Positions 28,436-37,529 of a stretch of 59,216 bases of DNA are shown in pieces. The stretch comes from Hwanghaeella sp. (GTDB taxonomy: Bacteria; Pseudomonadota; Alphaproteobacteria; UBA8366; Aestuariispiraceae). The stretch spans positions 1 through 59,216 of the forward strand of contig JANQIT010000089.1 in the NCBI GenBank assembly GCA_028282025.1, written 5' to 3'. Under the pieces are notes generated by a model. The model was not told where the DNA came from, searched no databases, and was given only the letters and a program-made list of their open reading frames with translations. Both the position numbers and the translations under genes were made by a program. Positions within the stretch are counted from its first letter, which is position 1. Each line of letters begins with the position of its first letter.

Positions 28436-29197
28436 TTACTGCATCCCTGCGCGCAGGGCATCGACAGGAACGGTCGGCCGGGTGGGGTCAGTGGTCAGGA
28501 TCAGAACGGGTTCCTGCCGGTCCGGGGCTATGATCGCACCGCTTAGCGTTCCACTCCATACGGCGCCGGTATCCAGGTTAAGCCGATTGGGCGTCAGGTG
28601 AGGTCCGGACATGTCGACCGTATGGCCGTGCACCACCAGCTTGCCGAAGTCGCGCCGGCTGTTCAGGAAGGCGTCCCGGATCCACAGCAGCGCTTCTTCG
28701 GGTTGATCGTCTTGCGGCCGCCTGGGGTCCAAGCCCGCATGGACGTAGATATGCGCCTCATCCTCATGGCGCAGGGGAAGAGCGTTCAAGAATTGCCAGT
28801 GGCGATCCGGCAACTGTTCCCGCAACTCTTCAATGCGGTCCCCGCGGCCTTCCGATGCCTCAGTCGCTTCTTCGACCGCGTTCGGATCGACGCCGTATCC
28901 TTCCAAGGTTTCCCGGCCGCCATTGCCAAGCCAGATGCCGCTATAGGAAAAATCCCCGGACATGGTCCGTAGCATCATGTCTTCGTGATTGCCTTTAAGC
29001 ACGATGCGGCTGGCGCAACCCGCAATATCGCCCATCAGGATATCGATCACCGCCGGGACAGACGGGCCGCGGTCGACATAGTCCCCAAGCGTCACCAGAT
29101 CGAACGTGCCGCGCGCGCGGGCCGCTTCGAGCAACCGTTCCAGCAGATCGGCTCGTCCGTGGATGTCGCCGATCGCGAAAGTGAAGTCCGCGGCCAT
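28436..29197 (-). CDS. Calcineurin-like metallophosphoesterase (PrpA/Ap4A-type)
   Basis: 253 residues. Cytosolic two-metal phosphatase fold: GDIHG with D11 and H13, GDYVDRGP with D39, GNHED with N70 and H71, and a late HGHT. The length and the GDYVDRG spacing match the bacterial serine/threonine phosphatase PrpA/PrpB and Ap4A hydrolase group. Which substrate is used cannot be told. Start is ATG with GGAGGAAAC upstream. Linked to the DJ-1-like gene downstream. Confidence 0.87.
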   Translation of the reverse strand: MAADFTFAIGDIHGRADLLERLLEAARARGTFDLVTLGDYVDRGPSVPAVIDILMGDIAGCASRIVLKGNHEDMMLRTMSGDFSYSGIWLGNGGRETLEGYGVDPNAVEEATEASEGRGDRIEELREQLPDRHWQFLNALPLRHEDEAHIYVHAGLDPRRPQDDQPEEALLWIRDAFLNSRRDFGKLVVHGHTVDMSGPHLTPNRLNLDTGAVWSGTLSGAIIAPDRQEPVLILTTDPTRPTVPVDALRAGMQ

Positions 29198-29266
29198 CGT
29201 TTCCTCCCGCGGGACTGTATATGGCGTCTGGCAAGCGGGCTCAACAGACCTGAGAAATCAACCGGC

Positions 29267-30826
29267 TCAGCCCGTCATGGCGTCGACGGTGACGATCTGG
29301 GGTATCTGTTCGCAACAAGGCAGGGTAACGGTCACGGTCGTGCCCTGCTCGACTTGACTGTCGATGTCCAGACGGCCGTTGTGAAGTTCGATCAGGGCTT
29401 TCGAAATCGACAAGCCGAGACCCCAACCTTTTTCGCCCATGCGTCCCTCATGACCGGCCTGGCTGAAGGCGGATGTGACATGTTCCAGGCGATCCGGTGC
29501 AATGCCGATCCCTGTGTCGGAGACACGGATCCGAACCATGTCGCCGAGTGAATCGACATCTATCGCGATTGAGCCCATGTCCGGCGTGTATTTCACCGCA
29601 TTCGTAAGCAGGTTCAAAACAACTTGCCGGACTGCGCGGCCATCAGCGCTCAGATACGGGGGCGGGGACGGCATATGCGTCAGCAGGTTGAGGTTCTTTG
29701 CGTCTGCCTTGGCCCTGACGATTTTCAGGCAATCATCCACGATCCGCGTCAGATCGACGTCACGCTTGTCAAGGGTGACCTTGCCATCCTCAATCGCGGA
29801 GAGATCCAGGATATCTTCGACCATGCTAAGCAGGTGCTGGGCGCTATGAAGAATGTCACTGGCGTATTCCCGTTGTTTTTCCGGGTTCGCTGGGCCAACG
29901 ATTTGCAGGTTGATCATTTCCGCAAACCCGATGATGGCGTTCAGAGGGGTCCGCAGTTCGTGGCTCATGGAGGCCAGGAACTTAGATTTTGCGTTATTGG
30001 CTTCCTCCGCTGTCTGCATCGCAAGGTGGAGGTTGTTCTGCCTTTCCTTCTGTTCACTGATGTCCTGGATGAAGGCATAGAGTCCTATGATTTCCCCGGA
30101 CGGCTGCCGGTCCGGCAAGTAGGTGATGATCGCCTGGAGAGACTTGCCGTTGGAGAGCGTGATGCCGGCTTCAAAGGTTATGGTCTCGCCCTGTAGAACG
30201 CGGCCCATAATGGGGCGCAGTTTTTCCCACGCCATAGGCCCGACGATCTCCGCGGGGGATCGCCCTGGAATCTCTTCTTTACTAAGACCGACGCCGCGGG
30301 CGAATTCCTCGTTCACGAAACGGTACACAAGGTCGCTGCCGATATTCGCGACCCAAACCGGAACGGCTTCGACAAACTCGGCCAGGCGCTCGCGGTAAAG
30401 CCGCATCAGCTTCTCCGCACTCTTGCGGCCGGTAACCTGCTCCGTCACGTCCACATGCTGGATAAGGAAGGTGGCGCCTTTATCGACGGTATGAGGGAGA
30501 CCTCGGACCAGGCACTTGAACCACCGCTGCATCGTTGGCGAATGGCAGGAATATTGGTGGGTGAATTCGGCCTTCTCGCCGGCGATAACGGCCCGGATTC
30601 CATCTGTGACCGCTAGTGCGCCATGGCTATCGCCGCCATTGTCCCTCTGGCACACATCCAGGTAATTGATGCCCAACCCAAAACGGTTGTCTTGCCCTTC
30701 GATGGCGGCGCCGTTTTCCGAGGCGAACCGATGCCAATCTTCGTTGACGTAGAGAATCACACCATTCGCATCGATGATCGCGGATGGTCCCGGAAGAGCA
30801 TCGAAAAGCCACGGATTAAACTGCAT
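29267..30826 (-). CDS. PAS-domain sensor histidine kinase (paralogue 1)
   Basis: 519 residues, no membrane segments, so cytoplasmic. Two PAS domains: about 5-125 (LPGPSAIIDANGVILYVNED with a divergent tail NNGGDSHGALAVTDGIRAVI) and about 150-265 (YRFVNEEFARGVGLSKEEI, GLYAFIQDISEQKER). A HisKA domain has H289 in SMSHELRTPLNAIIGFAEM, and HATPase_c shows NLLTNAVKYTPDMG, DTGIGIAPDRL and GWGLGLSISKALIELHNG. No receiver domain and no response regulator adjacent. It shares about 50-60% identity by eye with the next gene upstream in transcription order. Confidence 0.92.
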   Translation of the reverse strand: MQFNPWLFDALPGPSAIIDANGVILYVNEDWHRFASENGAAIEGQDNRFGLGINYLDVCQRDNGGDSHGALAVTDGIRAVIAGEKAEFTHQYSCHSPTMQRWFKCLVRGLPHTVDKGATFLIQHVDVTEQVTGRKSAEKLMRLYRERLAEFVEAVPVWVANIGSDLVYRFVNEEFARGVGLSKEEIPGRSPAEIVGPMAWEKLRPIMGRVLQGETITFEAGITLSNGKSLQAIITYLPDRQPSGEIIGLYAFIQDISEQKERQNNLHLAMQTAEEANNAKSKFLASMSHELRTPLNAIIGFAEMINLQIVGPANPEKQREYASDILHSAQHLLSMVEDILDLSAIEDGKVTLDKRDVDLTRIVDDCLKIVRAKADAKNLNLLTHMPSPPPYLSADGRAVRQVVLNLLTNAVKYTPDMGSIAIDVDSLGDMVRIRVSDTGIGIAPDRLEHVTSAFSQAGHEGRMGEKGWGLGLSISKALIELHNGRLDIDSQVEQGTTVTVTLPCCEQIPQIVTVDAMTG

Positions 30827-31053
30827 ACCTATATTTCCACACCCAAAAGCGACGCAAATACATACCCCTCGTACGGGCTTGAGTTTTCACCTGAGCGCCC
30901 CCGCAATGCGCAGGCTGCCGCGCTATCTTTCTTCTACCTGGGATCGGCGCGACAGTTATTATTTAAGATAACAATTATATTCGGTTATTTAAGGCTTCGT
31001 TAAAGGATTGGCGCGTCGCAACGCGTGGGCGGGGAGGTGGCAAGCCTGTCCGG

Positions 31054-32604
31054 TCAGCTGGCCACGGAGACACGCTGCGGGGATGAGGAACCGCTTGGTA
31101 AAGTGATCGTCACGGTTGTTCCCTGACCGAGCTCGCTGGCGATGCGCATGGTCCCGCTGTGCAGTTCGATAAGCGCCTTGGAGATCGATAGTCCGAGCCC
31201 CCACCCCTTGTCGGCGATATAGGGTTCGTGACCGGCGCGGCTGAAAGCTTCCGTCACACGCTCCAGCCGTTCTTTCGCAATGCCTATGCCGGTATCCGCG
31301 ATCTGGATGACGACAAAGCCGTCGATCTCCCGTATGTCGGCCGCGATATTGCCGGTCTCGGGCGTGTACTTGATCGCGTTGGAGAGGATGTTGAGAAGAA
31401 CCTGCCGCACCGCCCGTTCGTCGGCATGCAATTGTGGTGGGGCCTCCGGGACGGAGATATTGAGGGCAAGGCCCTTTCTTTCGACTTGCTGGCGTACCGA
31501 ACGTTCGCACTCCGCGAAAATCTCAATCAGATCCACCGCCTGCTTGTCGATGGTCATTTTACCACCCTCGATGGCCGACAGATCCAGAATGTCGTCGACC
31601 ATGCTCAAGAGATGTTGGGCGCTGGTGAGAACGTCTCCGGCATACTCGTGTTGTTTCTGGGGATTTGAGCCGCCGGTTATCTGCATTCGGATCATCTCTG
31701 CGAACCCCATGATGGCGTTCAACGGAGTCCTGAGTTCGTGGCTCATGGAGGCGAGGAACTGGGACTTCGCCTGGTTGGCATGCTCCGCGGCTTGCATGGC
31801 GAGATACAGGTCGTGCTGTCGCCGTTTCAATTCGGTCACATCTTGGATAAAGGCGAACATCCCGGTAATGCGCCCTTTCGGGTCCCGGTCCGGAATATAG
31901 TAGGCGATCACCTGCAGGCGCTTTCTGTCCTGCAGGTCTAAATCCGTTTCAAAGCTCACCGTTTCGCCGTTAAGCGCCCGTTCAATATACGGTCGGAGGT
32001 TGCTCCATGCGTTTTCGCCGAGAACCTGTTGAATTGTCCTGCCTTCGATTTCGTCGATAGGAAGTCCAACGCCTTCGGCAAAAGCTGGATTGACGAACTG
32101 ATACACTAGGTCGCTGCTTAGATTGGCGATACGGGCGGGGACCGCATTGATCAAATTGGCGAAACGCTGCTGATGGCTCTGCAGATGGCTTTCGGCGCTC
32201 AGCCGTTGGCCGACCTGATCCGTGACTTCCACATGCTGAACGAGAAAGGTCCCGGTCCCGTCGCCGGCCGGTTCCAGGGGCCGGACAAAGCACTTGAACC
32301 AGCGGGTTCGATCAGAAGAGTAGCAAAGATACTCGTGGTGGAACTCTTCGACCTTACTCTCCATGACGTCGCGGATTCCCTGCGCCAATGGACCGGGTAC
32401 GCCGTTGCTTTCGACGCGTGCGCCGTCGCAGGCCGTCAGGTAGTTATGCCCGACGTCGAACGATGGGGCCTGTCCCGACGACCGGCAATCCTTGGATTCC
32501 GCATAGGAGCGCCAGACGCTGTTGGTGACAAGGATCGTCCCTTCGCAATCTATTACCGCCGCCTGCCCGGCGAGCGCGTCTAGGAAGCTGTGCTCAAGCT
32601 GCAT
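31054..32604 (-). CDS. PAS-domain sensor histidine kinase (paralogue 2)
   Basis: 516 residues from the ATG at 32604. This start puts the phospho-acceptor at H289, exactly as in paralogue 1, and gives the same MQ opening. An upstream TTG at 32622 is in frame but less likely. Same architecture: PAS (about 5-125; AAVIDCEGTILVTNSVWRS), PAS (about 145-265; YQFVNPAFAEGVGLPIDEI), HisKA (SMSHELRTPLNAIMGFAEM) and HATPase_c (NILSNAIKYTPETG, DTGIGIAKERL, GWGLGLSISKALIEL). Tandem duplicate of the gene at 29267 with a ~230-base gap between them. No cognate regulator nearby. Confidence 0.92.
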   Translation of the reverse strand: MQLEHSFLDALAGQAAVIDCEGTILVTNSVWRSYAESKDCRSSGQAPSFDVGHNYLTACDGARVESNGVPGPLAQGIRDVMESKVEEFHHEYLCYSSDRTRWFKCFVRPLEPAGDGTGTFLVQHVEVTDQVGQRLSAESHLQSHQQRFANLINAVPARIANLSSDLVYQFVNPAFAEGVGLPIDEIEGRTIQQVLGENAWSNLRPYIERALNGETVSFETDLDLQDRKRLQVIAYYIPDRDPKGRITGMFAFIQDVTELKRRQHDLYLAMQAAEHANQAKSQFLASMSHELRTPLNAIMGFAEMIRMQITGGSNPQKQHEYAGDVLTSAQHLLSMVDDILDLSAIEGGKMTIDKQAVDLIEIFAECERSVRQQVERKGLALNISVPEAPPQLHADERAVRQVLLNILSNAIKYTPETGNIAADIREIDGFVVIQIADTGIGIAKERLERVTEAFSRAGHEPYIADKGWGLGLSISKALIELHSGTMRIASELGQGTTVTITLPSGSSSPQRVSVAS

Positions 32605-32805
32605 ATAAGTTTTCCGCACCAATGCTCGCGAACAACGATTGCTCCAACGCAGCCGGTCACGGGTCTTGGCAGCCGACTGCGCACAGATCGACTGCGGTGT
32701 TCTATCGAACCATTTTCCCGGCGATTGTGGTTTGATCCGTTATCTAAAGAACCATGCTTCCCTAATATTAAATAAACGTAAACTGCAGGTCGATCACTTC
32801 CGTTC

Positions 32806-33609
32806 TCAGCTCCCGCGGAAAATAGCGGGACGTTTTCCCATAAATGCGCGCACACCCTCGCGGTAATCGTTGGTTCGGCCGGCCATGCGTTGAAGGTCGC
32901 GCTCCAGATCCAGCTGCTGTTCCAGGTTGTGCCCCGCCGACTGGTTGATCGCTTGTTTGATGAAGCCAAGTCCCTTTGTCGGTTGTGTCGAAAGGTGCGC
33001 CGCAAGAGCGGAGACCGTCGCCGTCAGATCGGCATCCGGAACCGCTTTCCAGATCAACCCCCATTCCTGCGCCTGTTCCGCGGTGACGGGTTCGCCCAAC
33101 AAGGCCATACCCAAAGCTCTTTGCCGCCCGACGAGGCGCGGTAAAACCCAGGTCCCGCCGCTGTCCGGGACAAGGCCGATCTTGCAGAAAGCCTGGATGA
33201 ACTTGGCTGACTGGGCCGCAAATACAAGATCGCAGGCCAGTGCGATATTGCAGCCGGCCCCCGCCGCAACGCCGTTCACCGCCGCGATCACGGGCATCGG
33301 CAAAGAACGCAGCTTCAGGACCAGCGGATTGTAAAGTGTGTCCAGCGTCTCCCCCAGATCGGGCGGTTCCGCGCCGTCGCTCACATCCCTGTCACCCAGA
33401 TCCTGCCCAGCGCAGAACCCGCGCCCAGCACCGGTCAGAACGACCGTCCTGGTAACGCCATCGGATTCCACCTCCGTCAGTGCATGCTTCAGGGCCGCAT
33501 GCATGCCGGCGTTGAAACTGTTCAGCTTTTCAGGGCGGTTGAGGGTGATTGTCGCCACCCCATCGTTGCGGTCCACTAAAATAGTCTCTAGGTCCAGCCG
33601 GTTCGGCAT
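32806..33609 (-). CDS. paaG: Ring 1,2-epoxyphenylacetyl-CoA isomerase (enoyl-CoA isomerase family)
   Basis: 267 residues. Converts the ring 1,2-epoxide of phenylacetyl-CoA to the seven-membered oxepin-CoA and also isomerises later intermediates. Crotonase fold: ITLNRPEKLNSFN (about 20-32), oxyanion region TGAGRGFCAGQDLGDRDVSD (about 59-78), and the second oxyanion region VNGVAAGAGCNIALACD. CKIGLVPDSGGTWVLPRLVG contains the conserved Asp used by PaaG in place of the hydratase glutamates. It aligns throughout with the enteric PaaG. Divergent from paaN. Confidence 0.95.
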   Translation of the reverse strand: MPNRLDLETILVDRNDGVATITLNRPEKLNSFNAGMHAALKHALTEVESDGVTRTVVLTGAGRGFCAGQDLGDRDVSDGAEPPDLGETLDTLYNPLVLKLRSLPMPVIAAVNGVAAGAGCNIALACDLVFAAQSAKFIQAFCKIGLVPDSGGTWVLPRLVGRQRALGMALLGEPVTAEQAQEWGLIWKAVPDADLTATVSALAAHLSTQPTKGLGFIKQAINQSAGHNLEQQLDLERDLQRMAGRTNDYREGVRAFMGKRPAIFRGS

Positions 33610-33629
33610 AGGGGATTCCTCTCAAAACA

Positions 33630-33669
33630 TGATACGATTTTTTTGTGTATTCTCGAATTTTTCGTATCA
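33630..33669. promoter_or_regulatory. Spaced inverted repeat between divergent paaG and paaN
   Basis: TGATACGA (33630-33637) and TCGTATCA (33662-33669) form an 8-bp inverted repeat whose arms start 32 bases apart, about three helical turns, in an AT-rich stretch of the 155-base divergent spacer. This is a plausible operator controlling both genes, for example by a TetR-type PaaR or GntR-type PaaX-like repressor. None of those regulators is next to it. Confidence 0.55.
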
Positions 33670-33764
33670 CAATAAAGTCGACATAAGAACCAATAGACGC
33701 TATCGGTTTGCCCAACAATCCGATCCGGCCCGTTGGACCGCTATAGACAAAGGGAAACGCCGTC

Positions 33765-35456
33765 ATGTCTTCTTCCGCTCTGTTCGAGAAACATAAAGCC
33801 CTGTTGGACAAGGCGCTGACGGCGATACGCACCCGCGACTACTGGTCGCCGTATCCGGAGAGCCCGAGCAAGCGAGTTTATGGGGAAGAAGCGCCGGCCG
33901 ACGGTCTGAAGGCTTTCGATGCGATGAAGGGCGGCGCCTTCGATCTTCCCGGCCATCCAGGCACTGGTATGAGGGACGGGAAAGAGCGGTCCCCGTACGG
34001 GATTGATCTGGGCGTGTTCTATCCCGCCGCCACGGTCGACGATGTTGTGTCCGCAGCCAGGGAGGCGCTGCCTTCCTGGCGCGACGCCGGTGTCGACGTA
34101 CGCACGGGACTGTGCATGGAAATTCTGGCGCGCATCAACGCGCGCAGTTTCGAATTCGCCCATACGGTTATGCACACGACGGGGCAGAGTTTCGTGATGG
34201 CCTTCCAAGCCGGCGGCCCGCACGCGCAGGACCGCGCGCTGGAGGCCATCGCCTATGCCTATTCGGAAATGGCCGCCGTGCCGGAAACGGTCCGGTGGGA
34301 AAAACCGCAGGGCAAGAATCCGCCGCTGGTGATCGACAAGTTCTTCAAGGTGGTGCCCCGCGGCGTCGCGGTTGTTGTCGGGGTTGCGACGTTTCCGACC
34401 TGGAACGGTTATCCGGGGATCTTCGCTAGTCTGGTGACCGGCAATCCGGTTATTGTGAAACCGCACCCGGCTGCGATCCTGCCGTTGGCCCTGACCGTCA
34501 GGATCGCCCGGGAGACACTTTCCGAGGCAGGTTTCGACCCCAATCTGGTGACCTTGCTGGTTGACGATCCGGATGCGCCGGTAGCGAAGGACCTTTGCAC
34601 GCGCACCGAGGTGAAGATTGTCGATTTTACCGGCGGCTCCGCCTTTGGGAACTGGTTGGAAGAGAACTGCCGACAGGCCCAGGTCTATACGGAAAAGTCC
34701 GGCGTCAATGCGATTGCGATTGATGATTTTGCCGATGTGAAGGGCATGGGGCGAAATCTCGCCTATACCTTCTCCCTCTATTCCGGCCAGATGTGTACGA
34801 CGCCTCAGAACGTATTTATCCCGAAGAACGGTATTAAGGCCGGTGACGACCGTCTCAGTTTCGATGACGTGGCCGAACTGTTGGCATCCTCGATAGAGAA
34901 ATTCCTCGGTAACCCGGAGCGCGCCTTCGGGGTTCTTGGGGCGGTCCAGTCCGACGCGACGGTGCAGCGGCTGGAGAATGCCGGCGCGCTTGGAGAAGTC
35001 GCCCTGGAAAGCAAAGCGCTTCAGCATCCGGAATTTCCCGATGCGGTCGTGCGGACGCCCACGCTGGTGAAGATCGGCGGCGACCGGCAGGATATCTATA
35101 ATCAGGAGTGCTTCGGCCCTGTCGCCTTCCTGGTCGCTACCGAAGACACCGCTGACAGTTTGGAGAAAGTACGCCAGTCCATTGGCGATAACGGGGCGAT
35201 CACTGCGGGGGTTTACAGCGATAGTCAGGACGTTATCGATCAAGCCCGCTCTGTTTGCGAGGACGTCGGCGTTGCGTTGTCGGTCAACCTGACAGGCGGC
35301 CTTTTCGTCAATCAATCCGCGGCCTTCAGCGACTATCACGCGACCGGGGCGAATGCGGCGGCCAATGCGGCCTTGTGCGACAGCGCCTTCGTCGCCAACC
35401 GCTTCCGGGTGGTGGAGACGCGGATACCGGTGACCGAACCGGCGGCGGCGGAGTAA
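33765..35456 (+). CDS. paaN: Phenylacetic acid degradation protein PaaN (aldehyde dehydrogenase)
   Basis: 563 residues; '[12 protein letters not shown]' and [20 protein letters not shown] match the PaaN type. An aldehyde dehydrogenase superfamily enzyme that stands in for the dehydrogenase half of PaaZ in oxidising the semialdehyde formed on ring opening. Catalytic C344 lies in [12 protein letters not shown]. Also seen: [36 protein letters not shown] and the [10 protein letters not shown] motif. There is no C-terminal MaoC-type hydratase domain, so a separate hydrolase is needed. It is followed by paaY after 4 bases. Confidence 0.95.
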   Translation: MSSSALFEKHKALLDKALTAIRTRDYWSPYPESPSKRVYGEEAPADGLKAFDAMKGGAFDLPGHPGTGMRDGKERSPYGIDLGVFYPAATVDDVVSAAREALPSWRDAGVDVRTGLCMEILARINARSFEFAHTVMHTTGQSFVMAFQAGGPHAQDRALEAIAYAYSEMAAVPETVRWEKPQGKNPPLVIDKFFKVVPRGVAVVVGVATFPTWNGYPGIFASLVTGNPVIVKPHPAAILPLALTVRIARETLSEAGFDPNLVTLLVDDPDAPVAKDLCTRTEVKIVDFTGGSAFGNWLEENCRQAQVYTEKSGVNAIAIDDFADVKGMGRNLAYTFSLYSGQMCTTPQNVFIPKNGIKAGDDRLSFDDVAELLASSIEKFLGNPERAFGVLGAVQSDATVQRLENAGALGEVALESKALQHPEFPDAVVRTPTLVKIGGDRQDIYNQECFGPVAFLVATEDTADSLEKVRQSIGDNGAITAGVYSDSQDVIDQARSVCEDVGVALSVNLTGGLFVNQSAAFSDYHATGANAAANAALCDSAFVANRFRVVETRIPVTEPAAAE

Positions 35457-35460
35457 TTCC

Positions 35461-36066
35461 ATGGCCTTCGTTTACGAGATCGACGGGGTCCGCCCGGTCG
35501 TCGACCCGTCGGCCTTCGTCCATCCGACGGTTGTGCTGATCGGCGACGCTATTGTCGGTCCGGACTGTTATGTCGGTCCGGGTGCGAGCATGCGGGGCGA
35601 CTTCGGCCGTCTGATCCTGGAGAAGGGCGCGAACCTGCAGGACAATTGCACCATGCATGGGTTCCCCGGTACCGACACGGTGGTAGAGGTCGACGGCCAT
35701 ATAGGTCACGGCGCGGTTTTGCACGGCTGCCGGATCGGGCGCAATGCGCTGGTCGGAATGAACAGCGTCATCATGGACGGCGCGGTGATCGGAGAAGAGT
35801 GCATCGTCGCCGCCATGGCTTTCGTGCGCGCCGGGCAGGTCTTTGAGCCGCGGTCCCTGATCGCAGGGCTGCCGGCCAAGGTGTTGCGCCAGGTAAGCGA
35901 TGAGGAAATCGCGTGGAAGGCCGACGGCACCAGGAGTTATCAGGAACTCGCCCTGCGCTCAGCACGGACAATGAGGCCCGTCGAGCCCGAGACGGTTTTC
36001 GATCCAAACAGGCCGCGGGTCGCCGTCCGGGATCAGAAGCCGCTGTACGAGGTCAAGAAAACCTGA
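35461..36066 (+). CDS. paaY: PaaY hexapeptide-repeat thioesterase/carbonic-anhydrase-like protein
   Basis: 201 residues. Left-handed beta-helix of hexapeptide repeats ([40 protein letters not shown]) with zinc-binding His residues of the gamma carbonic anhydrase type ([18 protein letters not shown]). In E. coli PaaY hydrolyses toxic 2-hydroxycyclohepta-1,4,6-triene-1-formyl-CoA, a by-product of phenylacetate catabolism. Highly similar along the whole length ([22 protein letters not shown]). Starts 4 bases after paaN. Confidence 0.96.
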   Translation: MAFVYEIDGVRPVVDPSAFVHPTVVLIGDAIVGPDCYVGPGASMRGDFGRLILEKGANLQDNCTMHGFPGTDTVVEVDGHIGHGAVLHGCRIGRNALVGMNSVIMDGAVIGEECIVAAMAFVRAGQVFEPRSLIAGLPAKVLRQVSDEEIAWKADGTRSYQELALRSARTMRPVEPETVFDPNRPRVAVRDQKPLYEVKKT

Positions 36067-36088
36067 CGCGACGGCGCAACGTCGCGTC
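36065..36088. terminator. Possible terminator hairpin after paaY
   Basis: A perfect 8-bp stem GACGCGAC/GTCGCGTC with an 8-base loop starts at the paaY stop, between two convergent genes. There is no T tract, so it is weaker than the hairpins at 3921 and 9026. Confidence 0.4.
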
Positions 36089-36093
36089 CCGCT

Positions 36094-36636
36094 CTACAAG
36101 TCCTCGCAGGGAATGATCGTTATGTCTTCGCTGACCATTGGGTCTCTCAAACCCTCGGGCTGAGCCAGCTTGTAAAGGCTGATCCCGATAACATGGTTCT
36201 TTCGTCCGTCGTCCGAGTTTAGCGGCAGCATCAAACGTTCCGCCCGCCAGTGTTGGTGGGCCAAGAACCTCTCGTCACGGGCGCCGTGAATTGCGACAGG
36301 CCGTTCGATGATCTGCATCCAGCGCTTCAGCAGCGTCGGATGATCTTCCGGTCCAACAACCTGTTTTAGCGTAGCGTTCCTGATGCTGCCGCCCCAGGCG
36401 GTGTTTATCTCCTCTCCGGCAAGCCGGCAGACAAAGTCGCCAAGGCCGGGTTCGTACTGGTACAACCAGACGAAGCGCAGAAGGCTCGGTATCAACAGGG
36501 GCTCGAAATTGCGTTTGCAGGGAACGAGGGCACCTTGGCGGGCGTGCCGCCAAGCATCCAGAAACACCGCAATCCTAGGATCCGCGAAAGAGAGCAAACG
36601 AGCGATATCCGATTTGCTCGAATCGACTGACTCCAT
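36094..36636 (-). CDS. PAS_5-like domain protein (duplicate A)
   Basis: 180 residues. Single PAS-like domain of the PAS_5 type: FLDAWRHARQGALVP, LRFVWLYQYEPGLGDFVCRL, INTAWGGSIRNATLKQVVG and VIGISLYKL. Very similar over its whole length to the gene at 36809 (126 of 180 positions identical by my count) with the same end, SEDITIIPCEDL. No membrane or effector domain. The bases immediately upstream of the start are also shared with the copy. Function unknown; probably binds a small ligand or a partner protein. Confidence 0.8.
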   Translation of the reverse strand: MESVDSSKSDIARLLSFADPRIAVFLDAWRHARQGALVPCKRNFEPLLIPSLLRFVWLYQYEPGLGDFVCRLAGEEINTAWGGSIRNATLKQVVGPEDHPTLLKRWMQIIERPVAIHGARDERFLAHQHWRAERLMLPLNSDDGRKNHVIGISLYKLAQPEGLRDPMVSEDITIIPCEDL

Positions 36637-36660
36637 ACGTGTACTTTCAAACCTTTAGAA
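36637..36660 (-). promoter_or_regulatory. Shared 5' leader, copy A
   Basis: The 20 bases directly upstream of this start (on the plus strand, beginning ACGTGTACTTTCAAACCTTT) are also found directly upstream of the second PAS_5-like gene at 37352-37375. Conservation right up to the start codon, without a good Shine-Dalgarno, suggests a retained promoter or translation signal. Confidence 0.5.
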
Positions 36661-36808
36661 TGACAACGACGCCATTTCCAACCATGGCCGGTACGGCGGA
36701 ACACGGTGTCTATCACAAGGGGTGGACACAATGAAACCTCTTCTCCGCAAATCGGCCGACAACCTAAACCCGGCGTAAGGAAACGGAGGAACGGCGTTGG
36801 GGCTTGGT

Positions 36809-37351
36809 TTACAGGTCCTCGCAGGGGATCACTGTGATATCCTCACTCACCAGAGGTTCCCGCAGCCCATCGGGTAGAGTCAGCCGGTAGAGGCTGAGGC
36901 CGATGACATGATCCGTCTGTCCTACTTCCGATCGGAGCGGCAGGATCAGGCGCTCAGCCCGCCAGCTTTCGTGCGCGGTCAACCGTTCGTCCCGCGCCCC
37001 ATGAATGGCGGCCGGTATACTGACGATCTGCTTCCAGCGCTCCAAGACCGTGGCGTGATCCTGCGGCCCGACAACCTCTCTCAATCTGGCGTTCTTTATG
37101 CTTCTGCCCCAGGCGGTGTTTATGTCCTCTCCGGCGAGCAGACAGACGAAGTCGTCCAAGTCCGGATTGTACCGGTACATCCAGATGAAGCGCAGAAGAC
37201 TTGGAACGGAGAGAGGGTCGAAGTCGCTTTTGTAAGGAACGGGCGCTCCTTGGCGAGCAGACCGCCAGGCGTTTAGAAACATCGCCACCCTGGGATCCGC
37301 GAACGAGAGCAAACGATCAATGTCGGATTTGCTCGAATCGGTTGACTCCAT
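36809..37351 (-). CDS. PAS_5-like domain protein (duplicate B)
   Basis: 180 residues, the same length and domain content as duplicate A (FLNAWRSARQGAPVP, LRFIWMYRYNPDLDDFVCLL, INTAWGRSIKNARLREVVG). Differences are spread evenly and mostly conservative, so both copies look functional. The two genes are in the same direction with 172 bases between. A tandem duplication, not a degenerating copy, is the simplest reading. Confidence 0.8.
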   Translation of the reverse strand: MESTDSSKSDIDRLLSFADPRVAMFLNAWRSARQGAPVPYKSDFDPLSVPSLLRFIWMYRYNPDLDDFVCLLAGEDINTAWGRSIKNARLREVVGPQDHATVLERWKQIVSIPAAIHGARDERLTAHESWRAERLILPLRSEVGQTDHVIGLSLYRLTLPDGLREPLVSEDITVIPCEDL

Positions 37352-37375
37352 ACGTGTACTTTCAAACCTTTGAAA
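37352..37375 (-). promoter_or_regulatory. Shared 5' leader, copy B
   Basis: Same sequence as the leader upstream of duplicate A; similarity fades after about 22 bases. It marks how far the duplication or selection extends upstream. Confidence 0.5.
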
Positions 37376-37529
37376 CGAATCTACGCGAATTTTCGGCTAT
37401 GGCCGAAACATCAGAAAACGTTAATACCACAGCGGGCGGACACTATGAAACCTATTGTCTGCTCATGGAGGCGAATGCCAATCCGGTAGAGGAAGGTGGA
37501 TCGGCGGCGTTTGCAGGACAGGGGGCGCC

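Noticed and set aside
33741..35462. A very long open frame antisense to paaN (573 codons)
   Set aside because: It mirrors the codon-biased paaN gene, has no ribosome site, and its translation is Arg/His/Gly-rich with no family resemblance.
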